Below, one piece after another: positions 34,884-43,110 of a stretch of 64,000 nt of DNA. The stretch is from Fimivicinus intestinavium (GTDB lineage Bacteria; Bacillota; Clostridia; Oscillospirales; Acutalibacteraceae), in assembly GCA_018715765.1 (NCBI GenBank), contig DVKY01000038.1, forward strand, positions 1 to 64,000, given 5' to 3'. The notes beneath the pieces are model-generated. The model searched no databases. It was not told where the DNA came from and saw only the letters and a list, made by a program, of their open reading frames with translations. Every line of letters begins with the position of its first letter. The stretch's first letter is position 1. The position numbers were made by a program, and so were the translations under genes.

Positions 34884-35156
34884 ATGAAAAAAGTCAGGGT
34901 TTCAGATGGGAAGCTTAACACCACCGGAAAACGTATCGCTCAATTGCGCCAGGAAAGAAACCTGTCGCAGAATGAACTTGCCGCGCTGCTCCAGCTTAGA
35001 GGCTGGAACGTGCATAAAAATGGGATATCCAAAATAGAGCTGGGCGGCAGAACAACGTCCGAGATAGAGCTGGCTTTGCTTGCCGATGCTTTGCAGGTGC
35101 CTTTGACGGATTTGATACAGGATGTGATGGAGCATGGGGTGAAGCCGCTGTTGTGA
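34884..35156 (+). CDS. XRE-family helix-turn-helix regulator
   Basis: A 90-residue DNA-binding protein with one Cro/CI-type domain (about residues 12-75): GKRIAQLRQERNLSQNELAALLQ, then NGISKIELGGRTTSEIELALLADAL. The extra residues LRGWNVHKN lengthen the turn before the recognition helix, as in several phage-like XRE proteins. The ATG at 34884 has GGAGG seven bases upstream. Neighbours are unrelated, so its target is unknown. It may be a leftover of a small mobile element near tRNA-Gly. Confidence 0.85.
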   Translation: MKKVRVSDGKLNTTGKRIAQLRQERNLSQNELAALLQLRGWNVHKNGISKIELGGRTTSEIELALLADALQVPLTDLIQDVMEHGVKPLL

Positions 35157-35380
35157 GAGGGTGCTGTGCGTAAAAGCGTGCTGCCGTGGCACACTTGGAG
35201 GTGATTTTTATAGCGATATCCCATAGAGAAGTGATATCATTTCTATTTTTGCGCCAAATGTGTTCAGCATCGTTTTGCTGGAATAACAGCAGCCACGCCA
35301 AGGAAACTCCACGGTGGGGCTCTCCTAGATGACATCATTTTATCCCCATAAGCACCCAACTTAATTGTGCCAGCAAAAAG

Positions 35381-35422
35381 AAAAAGCCTCAAGCCAAGTA
35401 TCTACAGGGCTTGAGGCTTTTT
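35381..35422. terminator. Bidirectional intrinsic terminator
   Basis: AAAAAGCCTCAAGCC / GGCTTGAGGCTTTTT, 15 pairs, with A and T runs that serve either direction. Confidence 0.8.
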
Positions 35423-35611
35423 CGATTTGTCTAAGCCGCATGAAAAAGATAGTTTCAGTATTTCGACGGTGGGAGTGAAACCCTCGAACTCGCAAAAAGT
35501 TGGTAAGCGACAGCGAGCCGTGGTGGGGACATTTACAACCGAACAGGCGAGCCGAGCGTGACTTTTGCGAAAGAGGAGAAACAGTGGAGCGGTTGACTGA
35601 TTTTTATGAAA

Positions 35612-35644
35612 TAAAAAATCGGAACGAGCATAACTCGTTCCGAT
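35612..35644 (-). terminator. Terminator of tRNA-Gly
   Basis: Minus strand ATCGGAACGAG / CTCGTTCCGAT, 11 pairs, followed by a T run, starting two bases beyond the CCA end of the tRNA. Confidence 0.85.
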
Positions 35645-35645
35645 G

Positions 35646-35720
35646 TGGAGCGGGAAACGGGATTCGAACCCGCGACTTTCGGCTTGGGAAGCCGACGCTC
35701 TACCGCTGAACTACTCCCGC
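35646..35720 (-). tRNA. tRNA-Gly (anticodon CCC)
   Basis: Cloverleaf on the minus strand: acceptor GCGGGAG with TTCCCGC, D arm AGTTCAGCGGTAGAGC, anticodon stem TCGGC/GCCGA around loop TTCCCAA, T arm CGGGTTCGAATCCCG, discriminator T and an encoded CCA end. The anticodon CCC reads GGG glycine codons. Confidence 0.95.
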
Positions 35721-35772
35721 ACTGGTTGTTATCATAGCACACTGTTTTCAAAAAATCAATCCCTTTTCTGCA

Positions 35773-36336
35773 TCAAAAAAGGGCCTTTTTGTTGGACGTA
35801 GTGTCTACGGTTGTCAGAAAGTAAGGGCTCCCCAGTAAAATGGAATAAGCGGTATCAATTTTGGGGCAGACGAGAAGGGCAATATAATTTCCAGAGGAAA
35901 GCAACCGTGCATGCGATAGCTTTTGATACTCGGCAGGAGCCAAGGTTTGAAAGGTTTGCATTCTCAGCTGGATATGAGCGTTCAAAGCGCGAATAACTGT
36001 TTGGCTGTCAGCATCCTGCTTGAGGAAAAAAATCGCAACCTCATCTGCACTGGTGTTGCGTGCGCTCATATATACGGCGCAGTCGCTGAGCAGGGAAAGA
36101 TCAAAATCATAGTGCAGGGAGATTGTTTGAGGCTCCAATCGCGTCATGTTGTCAACCGGCGTCTGGTTGATTACAGCCGACGCCAGACTTTCCGCTGTAA
36201 TGGCAAAGGAGGATTCCTCCTGCTTCATGCTTTTATCTGCCTCGCTGGGCGATGTGCCAGGCGCGCCGCAGGAGGAAAGCACGCACAGTAGAACCGTAAC
36301 AAGAATCAGAAAACGGGGAATATAACGACCCTGCAT
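35773..36336 (-). CDS. DUF4358-type lipoprotein
   Basis: A 187-residue lipoprotein with signal peptide and lipobox LSSC (Cys 22). The mature part fits the DUF4358 family: a tyrosine-rich start, ARNTSADEVAIFFLK, and a helix of the RMQTFQTLAPAEYQKL type followed by SGNYIALLVC. The start at 36336 is fixed by AGGAGG seven bases upstream. The last codons overlap a CCCTTTT/AAAAGGG hairpin followed by Ts (35761-35783) that should terminate the transcript. Function is not known. A TATAAT on the minus strand lies at 36573-36578 with a poor -35. Confidence 0.75.
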   Translation of the reverse strand: MQGRYIPRFLILVTVLLCVLSSCGAPGTSPSEADKSMKQEESSFAITAESLASAVINQTPVDNMTRLEPQTISLHYDFDLSLLSDCAVYMSARNTSADEVAIFFLKQDADSQTVIRALNAHIQLRMQTFQTLAPAEYQKLSHARLLSSGNYIALLVCPKIDTAYSILLGSPYFLTTVDTTSNKKALF

Positions 36337-36712
36337 GGCAACTTCCTCCTCTCTGCTATCGTGAAATCCAGATGATAGGTCAAAACAGGACGGGCGTAAA
36401 TGCGAACGAAACGTACGCTGCTGCGTGCTTATACCGGGATAGTGGCCGTTTGCGCTTTGGCCTGAACCGCTTTCGGGTTCTGCCGGCCTTTGGTACATAA
36501 GGGTGGAGCGGCAGAACCTTCCCTGCTTTCGCACCTGATGTCTAAAATTTGCACTCTGCCTTCTGCGAGATTATTATAACACAAACCGCCGGGAAAGAAA
36601 CTACAAAAGAATTACAATTTTTGTGCGTTATATGTAATTATCAGGAATTTTAATAAAAAATATATGCAATATTCACCACAAAAGGCCGGGAGTGGATAAA
36701 AACGTTTCCGAT

Positions 36713-36741
36713 TTGCCGTTTCATCATATCCATGCTATAAT
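36713..36741 (+). promoter_or_regulatory. Promoter of the small protein-phospholipase-luxS operon
   Basis: TTGCCG (36713-36718), 17-base spacer, TATAAT (36736-36741), 50 bases before the first ATG. Confidence 0.7.
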
Positions 36742-36791
36742 ATCTTCTCCTGATGCTCGTTTTCCATAGAGAGAAACGGAGGGGCGCTAAC

Positions 36792-37103
36792 ATGGCGGGA
36801 GAACGCAGACCGGAGTATAAAGTGTATCATCTCATTGAGGCTTATGCAAGAGGGTTGTGCGATACCGCCTGTTTTACAGGGGAGCTGGCAGCGCTTTGCC
36901 GGGGCTCTGCGCTGGACGGCTGCTCGGAGGAGGAGCTGGATCTGCTCGAGGCACTCTGTGCGGGCGCACAGCGCTTTTCGGAGGAAGAGGGCGCGCTGGG
37001 GCGGGAGATGTTAACAGAAGCGCAATTTCGGGCTTTTTTTGAACGACTGTATCCTTCATTAAAAGAGAAGCTTCCTTATGCAGTTTACAAGTGCTTTTTA
37101 TAA
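36792..37103 (+). CDS. Small acidic helical protein, function unknown
   Basis: A 103-residue protein with GGAGGGG eight bases before its ATG. It is largely helical and rich in Glu, Leu and Ala, with four Cys scattered along it but no CXXC pair, no membrane segment and no signal. I recognise no family. It is the first gene of an operon; the next ATG is 34 bases beyond its stop. Conservation with the phospholipase-like gene would suggest a joint role. Confidence 0.6.
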   Translation: MAGERRPEYKVYHLIEAYARGLCDTACFTGELAALCRGSALDGCSEEELDLLEALCAGAQRFSEEEGALGREMLTEAQFRAFFERLYPSLKEKLPYAVYKCFL

Positions 37104-37137
37104 GGTTGCCTTGCCTTTGAGAGAAAGGAGAGGGCTT

Positions 37138-38109
37138 ATGCCTGCTTTTTCTACGCATTATCTTTTTGCACACGAATTGATGGACAACCTGCAGTCCGCT
37201 ATGCCGGAGCTCCGTCTGGAACCAGCCGCCGTGTATTACGGAACGCAGGGGCCGGATGTTTTCTTTTTTCATCGGGTCCTGCCTACGATGTGGGGGAAGA
37301 GCCTCAACTCTGTAGGCTCCCGCATGCACCGTGCCGATCCGAACGCGCTGTTTGACGCGATGCTCGCCTACGCGCAGAGAATGCCGGAGGATGCGGCGGA
37401 GCGGGGGGCTGCGCTCTCCTATATTTATGGCTTTTTATTGCACTATGCGCTGGATCGGATCGCCCACCCCTATGTTTATGCCACTCAATATGATATCATT
37501 GAAAAACGGCACATTTGGTATTTAAAGGGTGTTGTACACAATCGGGTGGAATATGAGCTGGATATGCTGATGCTGCGCCGGCATTTGCAGGTGGCTTCCG
37601 CCCGTAAATTTGAAACAAAGGAAGTCCTTTCGACGGACGGCGAGCTGTTGGATGTGATGGCGGGCGTGCTATCGTTTACTGCCCGGCAGGCGCTGCATGA
37701 GCAGGTGACAATAGAGCAGGCGCGGCAGGCGTTTTGCGATACACGCACGATGCAGTCGCTTTTGACGGACCGGCATGGCTGGAAATTGCCGGTGATGGCG
37801 TTGCTCCAGTTGCCGGTCTATCCTTTCCTTGGCCCCTGCCTAACGACGATGTTGCGCCGCGCGCAGGCGGATGACCGGTGGGATTATGCCAATGATCGAA
37901 AGCGGCGCTGGGCTTACCCGGCGGATCCGGCCCGCACGAGCTGTGAGAGCTTTGAAGAACTGTTTGGCCGCGCGAAGGAGGACGCACTGCGTTTGACAGC
38001 AGCTTTTCGGGCGTCATTGGCCGGAGAGAAAGGAGCCCTCGAGCAGGCGGTCGGGCAGATTTCGTTCCTTACCGGCCTGCCTGTTGTCACCGAGCGGCCA
38101 TATCATTGA
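37138..38109 (+). CDS. Zinc-dependent phospholipase C family protein
   Basis: A 323-residue protein of the Zn_dep_PLPC family. It begins PAFSTHYLFAHELMD, has YGTQGPDVFFFHR with Asp and His ligands, and SYIYGFLLHYALDRIAHPYVY with the HxxxD/H ligands of the metal centre. There is no signal peptide, so unlike clostridial alpha-toxin it is cytoplasmic; such proteins are common in Clostridia and their substrate is not known. The start at 37138 has AAAGGAGAGG upstream. LuxS follows after 22 bases in the same operon. Confidence 0.85.
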   Translation: MPAFSTHYLFAHELMDNLQSAMPELRLEPAAVYYGTQGPDVFFFHRVLPTMWGKSLNSVGSRMHRADPNALFDAMLAYAQRMPEDAAERGAALSYIYGFLLHYALDRIAHPYVYATQYDIIEKRHIWYLKGVVHNRVEYELDMLMLRRHLQVASARKFETKEVLSTDGELLDVMAGVLSFTARQALHEQVTIEQARQAFCDTRTMQSLLTDRHGWKLPVMALLQLPVYPFLGPCLTTMLRRAQADDRWDYANDRKRRWAYPADPARTSCESFEELFGRAKEDALRLTAAFRASLAGEKGALEQAVGQISFLTGLPVVTERPYH

Positions 38110-38131
38110 AAATAGAAAGGAAGAACGGGAA

Positions 38132-38590
38132 ATGAAACGCATTGCGAGTTTTCAAGTTGACCACACCAAGCTGCCGCGCGGGATGTATCTCTCGCGTGAG
38201 GATGGGGATATCGACACCTATGATCTGCGTACCCGCCGCCCCAACCGGGAGCCGGTGATGGAAAACGGCGCGCTTCATACGGTGGAGCATCTGTTTGCCA
38301 CTTTTGTGCGCAATGCCGCTGATGCGGAGCAGGTGGTCTATTTTGGCCCCATGGGATGCCGCACAGGCTTTTACTTCCTGACCCGTGGGATGGATCGCAA
38401 GCGGGCAATTGAGCTGACCCGTGAGGCATTTGCTTTTATTGCGGATTATGAAGGGGAGATTCCTGGCGCTTCTGAGCGGGAATGCGGCAATTGGCGTGAG
38501 CATGATTTGGCTGGTGCAAAAATAGAAGCACAAAATATGGGAGAAATATTAAAAAATTGGACCGTAGAACAGTTAAAATACCCAGAATAA
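38132..38590 (+). CDS. luxS: S-ribosylhomocysteine lyase
   Basis: A 152-residue metalloenzyme that splits S-ribosylhomocysteine into homocysteine and DPD, the precursor of autoinducer-2, in the activated methyl cycle. The metal site HTVEH is in ALHTVEHLFATFVRN, and the catalytic Cys is in MGCRTGFYF. Length is typical. AAAGGAA stands upstream of the ATG. The partner nucleosidase gene (mtnN/pfs) is not in this window. Confidence 0.95.
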   Translation: MKRIASFQVDHTKLPRGMYLSREDGDIDTYDLRTRRPNREPVMENGALHTVEHLFATFVRNAADAEQVVYFGPMGCRTGFYFLTRGMDRKRAIELTREAFAFIADYEGEIPGASERECGNWREHDLAGAKIEAQNMGEILKNWTVEQLKYPE

Positions 38591-38632
38591 ATCTGCTTGG
38601 CTTGTATAAAACGCCGAAAAAATGCGAAAAGC

Positions 38633-38661
38633 TTGCGCCGAATGACCCTCCTGTGTATAAT
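38633..38661 (+). promoter_or_regulatory. Promoter of the M23 peptidase gene
   Basis: TTGCGC (38633-38638), 17-base spacer, TATAAT (38656-38661), 66 bases before the ATG. Confidence 0.65.
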
Positions 38662-38700
38662 GGTAACTAAATTGTAACCATTTTGTAACCGTTTTGTAGG
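38662..38700. promoter_or_regulatory. Tandem WalR-like boxes
   Basis: GGTAAC, TGTAAC, TGTAAC and TGTAGG start at 38662, 38673, 38684 and 38695, an exact 11-base period. The middle pair fits the WalR (YycF) consensus TGTWAH-N5-TGTWAH. They lie directly after the -10 box of a cell wall hydrolase gene, a position that would favour repression. Confidence 0.55.
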
Positions 38701-38727
38701 ACAAAAAAGGTTGGAGGTGTCTCTGTA

Positions 38728-40689
38728 ATGTCGCTCAAGCATGCCAAGCGGGAGAAGGCAGAAGCTGCCGTGAGGGAAGATGCCGTCAAGCGGACAGAGG
38801 ACAGCATGGAAGCGGCGCAGGCCGCAGCAGATAAAACAGAAATTGCACAGACCCGGGAGTTGGGAAAGGCGATGGGCGCGGCGCTGGAGTCTGCCGGCCG
38901 CCAGGTGACCTGGGTAGGTTTACAGACGCAGCGTTATGCAGCGCGGTTTTACCGCCATGTGGAGCGGTATATCCGATGGCCGTTTCAGATGGTTCGTTTC
39001 GGCTTTCGTTTCCTTTTTGTTACGGTAGACCGCTATGCGTTCAAGGCCTATCATGAAGCGGCGGACGAGGCGAGGTATTTACACCGGGAAGTGCTTTCCG
39101 TGCGTAAATACCTGAGGCGCTGCCTGAAGAGCGCCCCGTTGTCGGTTTTTCCGGTGTTGGGGCATTATACGGCGAAAGCTTTTCGCCGGCATAAAAAGTT
39201 GTTTACCACTCTGTTCAACACGGCGTTACCTATCGGAGCGTGCGTTTTGCTCGCGGTTACGGTGGCGCACTGGGGCAGCGTAACCTTTGCGCTGGAGGTT
39301 ACCTATAACGGCCAGAGCATTGGCTATGTGGAGAATGAGTCCGTCTATCTGGAAGCGGAAAAGCTGGCCCTCGGGCGGATTGTGATGGATACGCAGCAGG
39401 CGGAAGCACCGCAGGCGGAGAATCTGGCGGCGGATGGTGGCGCGCGGGTGATGAACCTGAGCACGCGCGGCCTGGCTGCCGGAGAGGCAGAAACGGAGGA
39501 AGAGCTGATTGCAAAGCCCTCCTATAAGTTAAGCCTGGTGTCCATTGATAAGCTGACGGACGCAAATACAATGTCGGATAAGCTGATTGAATATTCGAGC
39601 ACCAATATCACCAATGCGTGCGGCATTTATGTGGACGATGTTTTTGTCTGCGCGGTGAAAAACGAGACGGATGCGGTCAGTGTTTTTGATAAGCTGCTTG
39701 ATGAAGAGAAAACAACTGAAGCCAACACGATTGTCGACTTTGTAGAGGATATCAGCTATGTGCAGGGCCTCTACCCGGATAATGAGCAGACGGTGTGGGA
39801 TGCGGAGCGCCTGGAGGAGAAGCTGCGCAGCAAAAAGGCGGAGGCTGTTTACTATACGGTGCAGGATGGCGATACGCCGTCTGAAATTGCACAGGCAAAT
39901 GATTTGACGACCAATGAGCTGATGGCGCTTAACCCGGGCCTGACGGAAACCATCCATGTGGGGGATTCTCTGCTGATTTCCAATGAAGTGAATTTTGTGC
40001 GGGTCAAGGTAATCAAGACGGTACAGCGCACAGAGGAAATCCCGTTTGAAACAGAGGAGATCAAAACCTCCAGCATGTATCAGGGCAGGACGAAGACGGT
40101 TCGGGAAGGCGTTAACGGCGAGCGTCAGATTACAGAGCTCGTCACCTATATCGACAATATTGCGGTTAGTACAGAGCAGGTCAGCAGCAAGGTGACCAAA
40201 GAGCCTGTGACCAAAAAGGTCAACGTAGGCACCAAGAAGCGCAGCAGCTATAGCGGGAGCGCGTACAGTTCCTCTACTACGCCGGAGTATTACGATACCG
40301 GGTCTGTCTCCACACGGCTGATGTGGCCGGCCCCGTATGCGCGGCAGGTATCGCAATCTTATGGGCACAATGGCCATAAGGGAATGGATATCACTAGAAA
40401 TGGGGCGTTAGGCAGCCCGATTGTCGCCGCGGCGAGCGGGACGGTTACCTACGCCGGTTGGGATTCCACCGGGCACGGCTACCGCGTTGTGATTAACCAT
40501 GGTAATGGGCTGCAAACCTCCTACTCCCATTGCCAAAAGGGCTCGATCCGCGTGCGCGCAGGACAGTCGGTATCACAGGGGCAGCGGATTGCCAGCATTG
40601 GTTCAACGGGCAATTCAACGGGGCCGCACCTGCATTTTGAGGTGTCGCGCAACGGGGTGCGCGTCAACCCCAGGCCGTATATTTCATAG
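38728..40689 (+). CDS. Membrane-anchored LysM-G5-M23 peptidoglycan endopeptidase
   Basis: A 653-residue cell wall hydrolase. A 155-residue cytoplasmic part rich in charged and aromatic residues precedes a single membrane segment (about 159-181). Outside are a poorly defined domain (190-370), a LysM domain (about 374-418, VQDGDTPSEIAQANDLTTNE), a G5 domain (about 420-500) and an M23 metallopeptidase (about 525-650). The zinc and catalytic residues are in HNGHKGMDITR, YSHCQKG and GPHLHFEV. It should cut peptide cross-bridges in peptidoglycan. The long cytoplasmic N-terminus is unusual. The gene is preceded by tandem WalR-like boxes and followed by a terminator, so it is a single unit. Confidence 0.92.
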   Translation: MSLKHAKREKAEAAVREDAVKRTEDSMEAAQAAADKTEIAQTRELGKAMGAALESAGRQVTWVGLQTQRYAARFYRHVERYIRWPFQMVRFGFRFLFVTVDRYAFKAYHEAADEARYLHREVLSVRKYLRRCLKSAPLSVFPVLGHYTAKAFRRHKKLFTTLFNTALPIGACVLLAVTVAHWGSVTFALEVTYNGQSIGYVENESVYLEAEKLALGRIVMDTQQAEAPQAENLAADGGARVMNLSTRGLAAGEAETEEELIAKPSYKLSLVSIDKLTDANTMSDKLIEYSSTNITNACGIYVDDVFVCAVKNETDAVSVFDKLLDEEKTTEANTIVDFVEDISYVQGLYPDNEQTVWDAERLEEKLRSKKAEAVYYTVQDGDTPSEIAQANDLTTNELMALNPGLTETIHVGDSLLISNEVNFVRVKVIKTVQRTEEIPFETEEIKTSSMYQGRTKTVREGVNGERQITELVTYIDNIAVSTEQVSSKVTKEPVTKKVNVGTKKRSSYSGSAYSSSTTPEYYDTGSVSTRLMWPAPYARQVSQSYGHNGHKGMDITRNGALGSPIVAAASGTVTYAGWDSTGHGYRVVINHGNGLQTSYSHCQKGSIRVRAGQSVSQGQRIASIGSTGNSTGPHLHFEVSRNGVRVNPRPYIS

Positions 40690-40727
40690 TGGTTTGATGA
40701 AGCAGCGCTGTGTAAGGCAGTGCGGAT

Positions 40728-40768
40728 AAAAGAGCCGCGGGCGTTTAACAGACCCGTGGCTCTTTTTT
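40728..40768 (+). terminator. Intrinsic terminator of the M23 peptidase gene
   Basis: AAAAGAGCCGCGGG / CCCGTGGCTCTTTT (one G-U pair) with an 11-base loop and further Ts. Confidence 0.85.
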
Positions 40769-40786
40769 GCGGTCGGACGTCTTGGT

Positions 40787-40815
40787 TTGACAAGCTGCGC
40801 AAAGTGTGTTATGCT
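40787..40815 (+). promoter_or_regulatory. Promoter of the thiamine transport operon
   Basis: TTGACA (40787-40792), 17-base spacer, TATGCT (40810-40815), just before the TPP riboswitch. Confidence 0.75.
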
Positions 40816-40837
40816 AAACCCGGTCAAAACAACAAAA

Positions 40838-40921
40838 ACAGGGGAGCCGCCAGCGGCTGAGAGGAAGGCGCGTCCTTCGACCCTCTAACCTGATCTGGAT
40901 CATACCAGCGTAGGGAGTTAT
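40838..40921 (+). ncRNA. TPP (THI-box) riboswitch
   Basis: The conserved elements are present in order: GGGGAGC, GCTGAGAGGA, a variable stem, GACCCTCTAACCTGATCTGG, then CATACCAGCGTAGGGAGT. It senses thiamine pyrophosphate and should switch off the downstream thi transport genes. Confidence 0.95.
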
Positions 40922-40935
40922 AGAGCCGTGTACCC

Positions 40936-40962
40936 ACTCCCGCTGTCACAGCGGGATTTTTT
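40936..40962 (+). terminator. Expression-platform terminator of the TPP riboswitch
   Basis: TCCCGCTG / CAGCGGGA with loop TCA and a T run. ACTCCCGCTG (40936-40945) can instead pair with CAGC and GGGAGT of the riboswitch 3-prime end (40906-40918, three bases bulged). Ligand binding would free the terminator. Confidence 0.88.
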
Positions 40963-41017
40963 GTTTTTCGACCATATAAGCCGGCCGTCCGGCCGCAAAA
41001 TACAGGAGGGATTTCAA

Positions 41018-41314
41018 ATGAACGCAAGCGTAGCAATTCAGGTCCTGCCCGGCGTGCAGGGGGAAGAGGTAATCCGCATTGTCGATGAGGTGATCGCCTA
41101 TATCAAATCCAGCGGTCTGAACACCTATGTGGGCCCCTTTGAAACCACGATTGAGGGCGATTACGATCAACTGATGGAAATTGTGAAGGAGTGCCAGCTC
41201 ATCTGCATCCGGGCCGGCGCGCCGAGTGTGATGTCCTATGTCAAAATCAACTATAAGCCGGATGCAGACGGGGTGTGGACGATTGAGAAAAAAGTTAAAA
41301 AGCATCACGAATAA
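41018..41314 (+). CDS. Thiamine-binding protein (MTH1187/YkoF-like)
   Basis: A 98-residue protein of the thiamine-binding (DUF77) family, a ferredoxin-like fold that binds thiamine or its HMP part. Typical are VAIQVLPGVQGEEVIRIVDEVI, GPFETTIEGDYDQLMEIVK and the end MSYVKINYKPDADG. AGGAGG is seven bases before the ATG. It is the first gene behind the TPP riboswitch and overlaps the permease gene. Confidence 0.88.
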   Translation: MNASVAIQVLPGVQGEEVIRIVDEVIAYIKSSGLNTYVGPFETTIEGDYDQLMEIVKECQLICIRAGAPSVMSYVKINYKPDADGVWTIEKKVKKHHE

Positions 41315-42053
41315 GCTGTATTCCGCGGCGGGGATTCTCCTGCTCCTGCTGCTGTGGCAGGCGCTGTGCTCCTTTGGCGTGGTGGCAGATTACATGCTGC
41401 CTTCGCCCTGGACGGTTTGCAAATCGTTTATTGAGTCGTTTCCCGTCCTGATGGGCCATGCGAAAACCTCGCTGCTGGAGGCGATGCTCGGCCTCTCCAT
41501 TGGCGTTATGCTGGCGTTTGTGATCGCGGTGGTGATGGATCGCTTCCGTGTGATTTACCAAATGACCTATCCGCTGCTCGTGATTACGCAGGCGATCCCG
41601 GTGGTGGCCATCGCGCCGCTGCTGGTGCTGTGGCTCGGCTATGATATGACGCCGAAGGTGGTGCTGATCGTGATCGTCTGCTTCTTCCCGGTTGCCATCG
41701 GCCTGCTGGACGGGCTGCGGGCCGCCGATGAGGATCAGATGAGCCTGCTGCGCGCCATGGGAGCGAACCGGCTGCAAATCTTCTGGCATATCAAGCTGCC
41801 GGGGGCGTTGCCCGCCTTTTTTTCCGGGCTGAAGATCTCCGTCTCGTTTTCCATTGTCGGCGCAGTGATCGCAGAATGGCTCGGTGGGCAAAGCGGGCTC
41901 GGCGTATATATGACGCTTGCGCGCAAATCCTTCGCGTATGCCGATATGTTCGCCGTGATCTTCCTGGTGGTCGCCATCAGCCTTGTGCTGATGGGGGTGA
42001 CCGGCTTCCTGGAAAAAAAGCTGACGCCCTGGCGCCAGATCAAAAAGGTATGA
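41283..42053 (+). CDS. ABC transporter permease, thiamine precursor uptake (ThiX-like)
   Basis: A permease of about 256 residues with six membrane segments. EAA-type loop: ALRAMGANRLQIFWHIKLPGALPAFFSGLK, which contacts the ATPase. It belongs to the SsuC/TauC-like group, as do ThiX permeases that import HMP precursors such as formylaminopyrimidine. The start is uncertain: TTG at 41283 overlaps the preceding gene by 32 bases and has only a weak GGGGTG upstream; an ATG at 41238 would overlap by 77 bases. Translational coupling is likely. Confidence 0.85.
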   Translation: MRKKLKSITNKLYSAAGILLLLLLWQALCSFGVVADYMLPSPWTVCKSFIESFPVLMGHAKTSLLEAMLGLSIGVMLAFVIAVVMDRFRVIYQMTYPLLVITQAIPVVAIAPLLVLWLGYDMTPKVVLIVIVCFFPVAIGLLDGLRAADEDQMSLLRAMGANRLQIFWHIKLPGALPAFFSGLKISVSFSIVGAVIAEWLGGQSGLGVYMTLARKSFAYADMFAVIFLVVAISLVLMGVTGFLEKKLTPWRQIKKV

Positions 42054-42082
42054 TTTGATTTTATCAAAAGGGGAAATGAACA

Positions 42083-43087
42083 ATGAAATGGACAAAGCGC
42101 GCTTTGGCGCTTTTGATGGCCGCCGTCTGTGTGCTCGCCGCCTTTGCCGGCTGCGCAAGGGAGGAAGGGGATGCCGGCGGGCAGCAAAAGGCGAATATTA
42201 CCGTTGTGTTGGATTGGACGCCGAACACAAACCACACGGGCCTCTACGTTGCGCTGAAGAACGGCTATTTTGCTGATAACGGCCTGGAGGTGACGATCGA
42301 GCAGCCGCCAGAGGATGGCGCGGAGGCCTTGGTTGCCTCCAATAAGGCGCAGTTCGGCATCAGCTTTCAGGAGAATGTCGCCAGCGCGCTGACGGCGGAT
42401 TCCCCGCTGCCCATCACAGCGGTCGCTGCGATTATTCAGCACAATACATCCGGCATCATCTCTCTGAAAGAAAACAATATTACCTCGCCGAAGGATATGG
42501 CGGGCCACACCTATGCCTCTTGGAATACGCCTATCGAGCAGGCAATCCTGCGGGATGTCATTGAGAAGGATGGCGGCGATTTCAGCAAGGTAGAGATGAT
42601 TTACAACACCGCGACGGATGTGGTGACCGCTTTGCAGACCAATATTGACACCGTTTGGATTTATTACGCATGGGATGGCATTGCAACTGAGGTGAAGGGG
42701 TTGGAGACCAACTATTTCGCCTTTAAGGATATCAACCCCGCCCTGGATTTCTACACGCCTGTGCTCATTGCGAACGATACGTTCCTCAGCGAGCATCCCG
42801 ACCAGGCGAAGGCTTTCCTGAAGGCCGCACGGATGGGCTATGAATACAGCATTGAGCACCCGGAGGAGGCTGCCGGGATCCTCTGCGAATATGCGCCGGG
42901 CACGGATGAGGCTATCGCCGTTGCCAGCCAGAAATACCTGGCCGGTCAATACAAGGCCGAGGTGGAGCGTTGGGGCGAAATCGATCAGGAGCGCTGGGAT
43001 ACCTTCTACGACTGGCTGTATGAAAACAAGGTGATCTCCAAGGAGATTCCCGATGGACAGGGCTTTACCAACGACTATTTGAATTGA
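42083..43087 (+). CDS. thiY: ABC transporter substrate-binding lipoprotein (ThiY-like)
   Basis: A 334-residue exported lipoprotein with lipobox FAGC (Cys 23). The mature part is of the NMT1/THI5-like family: VVLDWTPNTNHTGLYVALKNGYF is the signature of pyrimidine-precursor binding proteins and IEQPPEDGAEALVASNKAQFGIS follows. It should deliver an HMP precursor to the adjacent permease. GGGGAAATG precedes the ATG. The symbol rests on the family and on control by the TPP riboswitch. Confidence 0.88.
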   Translation: MKWTKRALALLMAAVCVLAAFAGCAREEGDAGGQQKANITVVLDWTPNTNHTGLYVALKNGYFADNGLEVTIEQPPEDGAEALVASNKAQFGISFQENVASALTADSPLPITAVAAIIQHNTSGIISLKENNITSPKDMAGHTYASWNTPIEQAILRDVIEKDGGDFSKVEMIYNTATDVVTALQTNIDTVWIYYAWDGIATEVKGLETNYFAFKDINPALDFYTPVLIANDTFLSEHPDQAKAFLKAARMGYEYSIEHPEEAAGILCEYAPGTDEAIAVASQKYLAGQYKAEVERWGEIDQERWDTFYDWLYENKVISKEIPDGQGFTNDYLN

Positions 43088-43110
43088 GCATGGAAGGAAG
43101 AGGCGCTGAG

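Larger units (their letters stand above)
35157..35645. other. Intergenic region with structured element beside tRNA-Gly
   Basis: No gene is seen in this stretch. It holds a bidirectional terminator (35381-35422) and then a 130-base block (about 35460-35590) with internal inverted repeats, for example TCGCAAAAAGT near 35493 facing ACTTTTGCGA near 35561, and repeated GCGAGCC words. The block is not related to the tRNA itself. Its nature is unknown. Confidence 0.4.

Noticed and set aside
42083..43087. Taurine or sulfonate substrate-binding protein
   Set aside because: The permease and ATPase resemble Ssu/Tau systems, but the DWTPNTNH motif and the TPP riboswitch point to a thiamine precursor.
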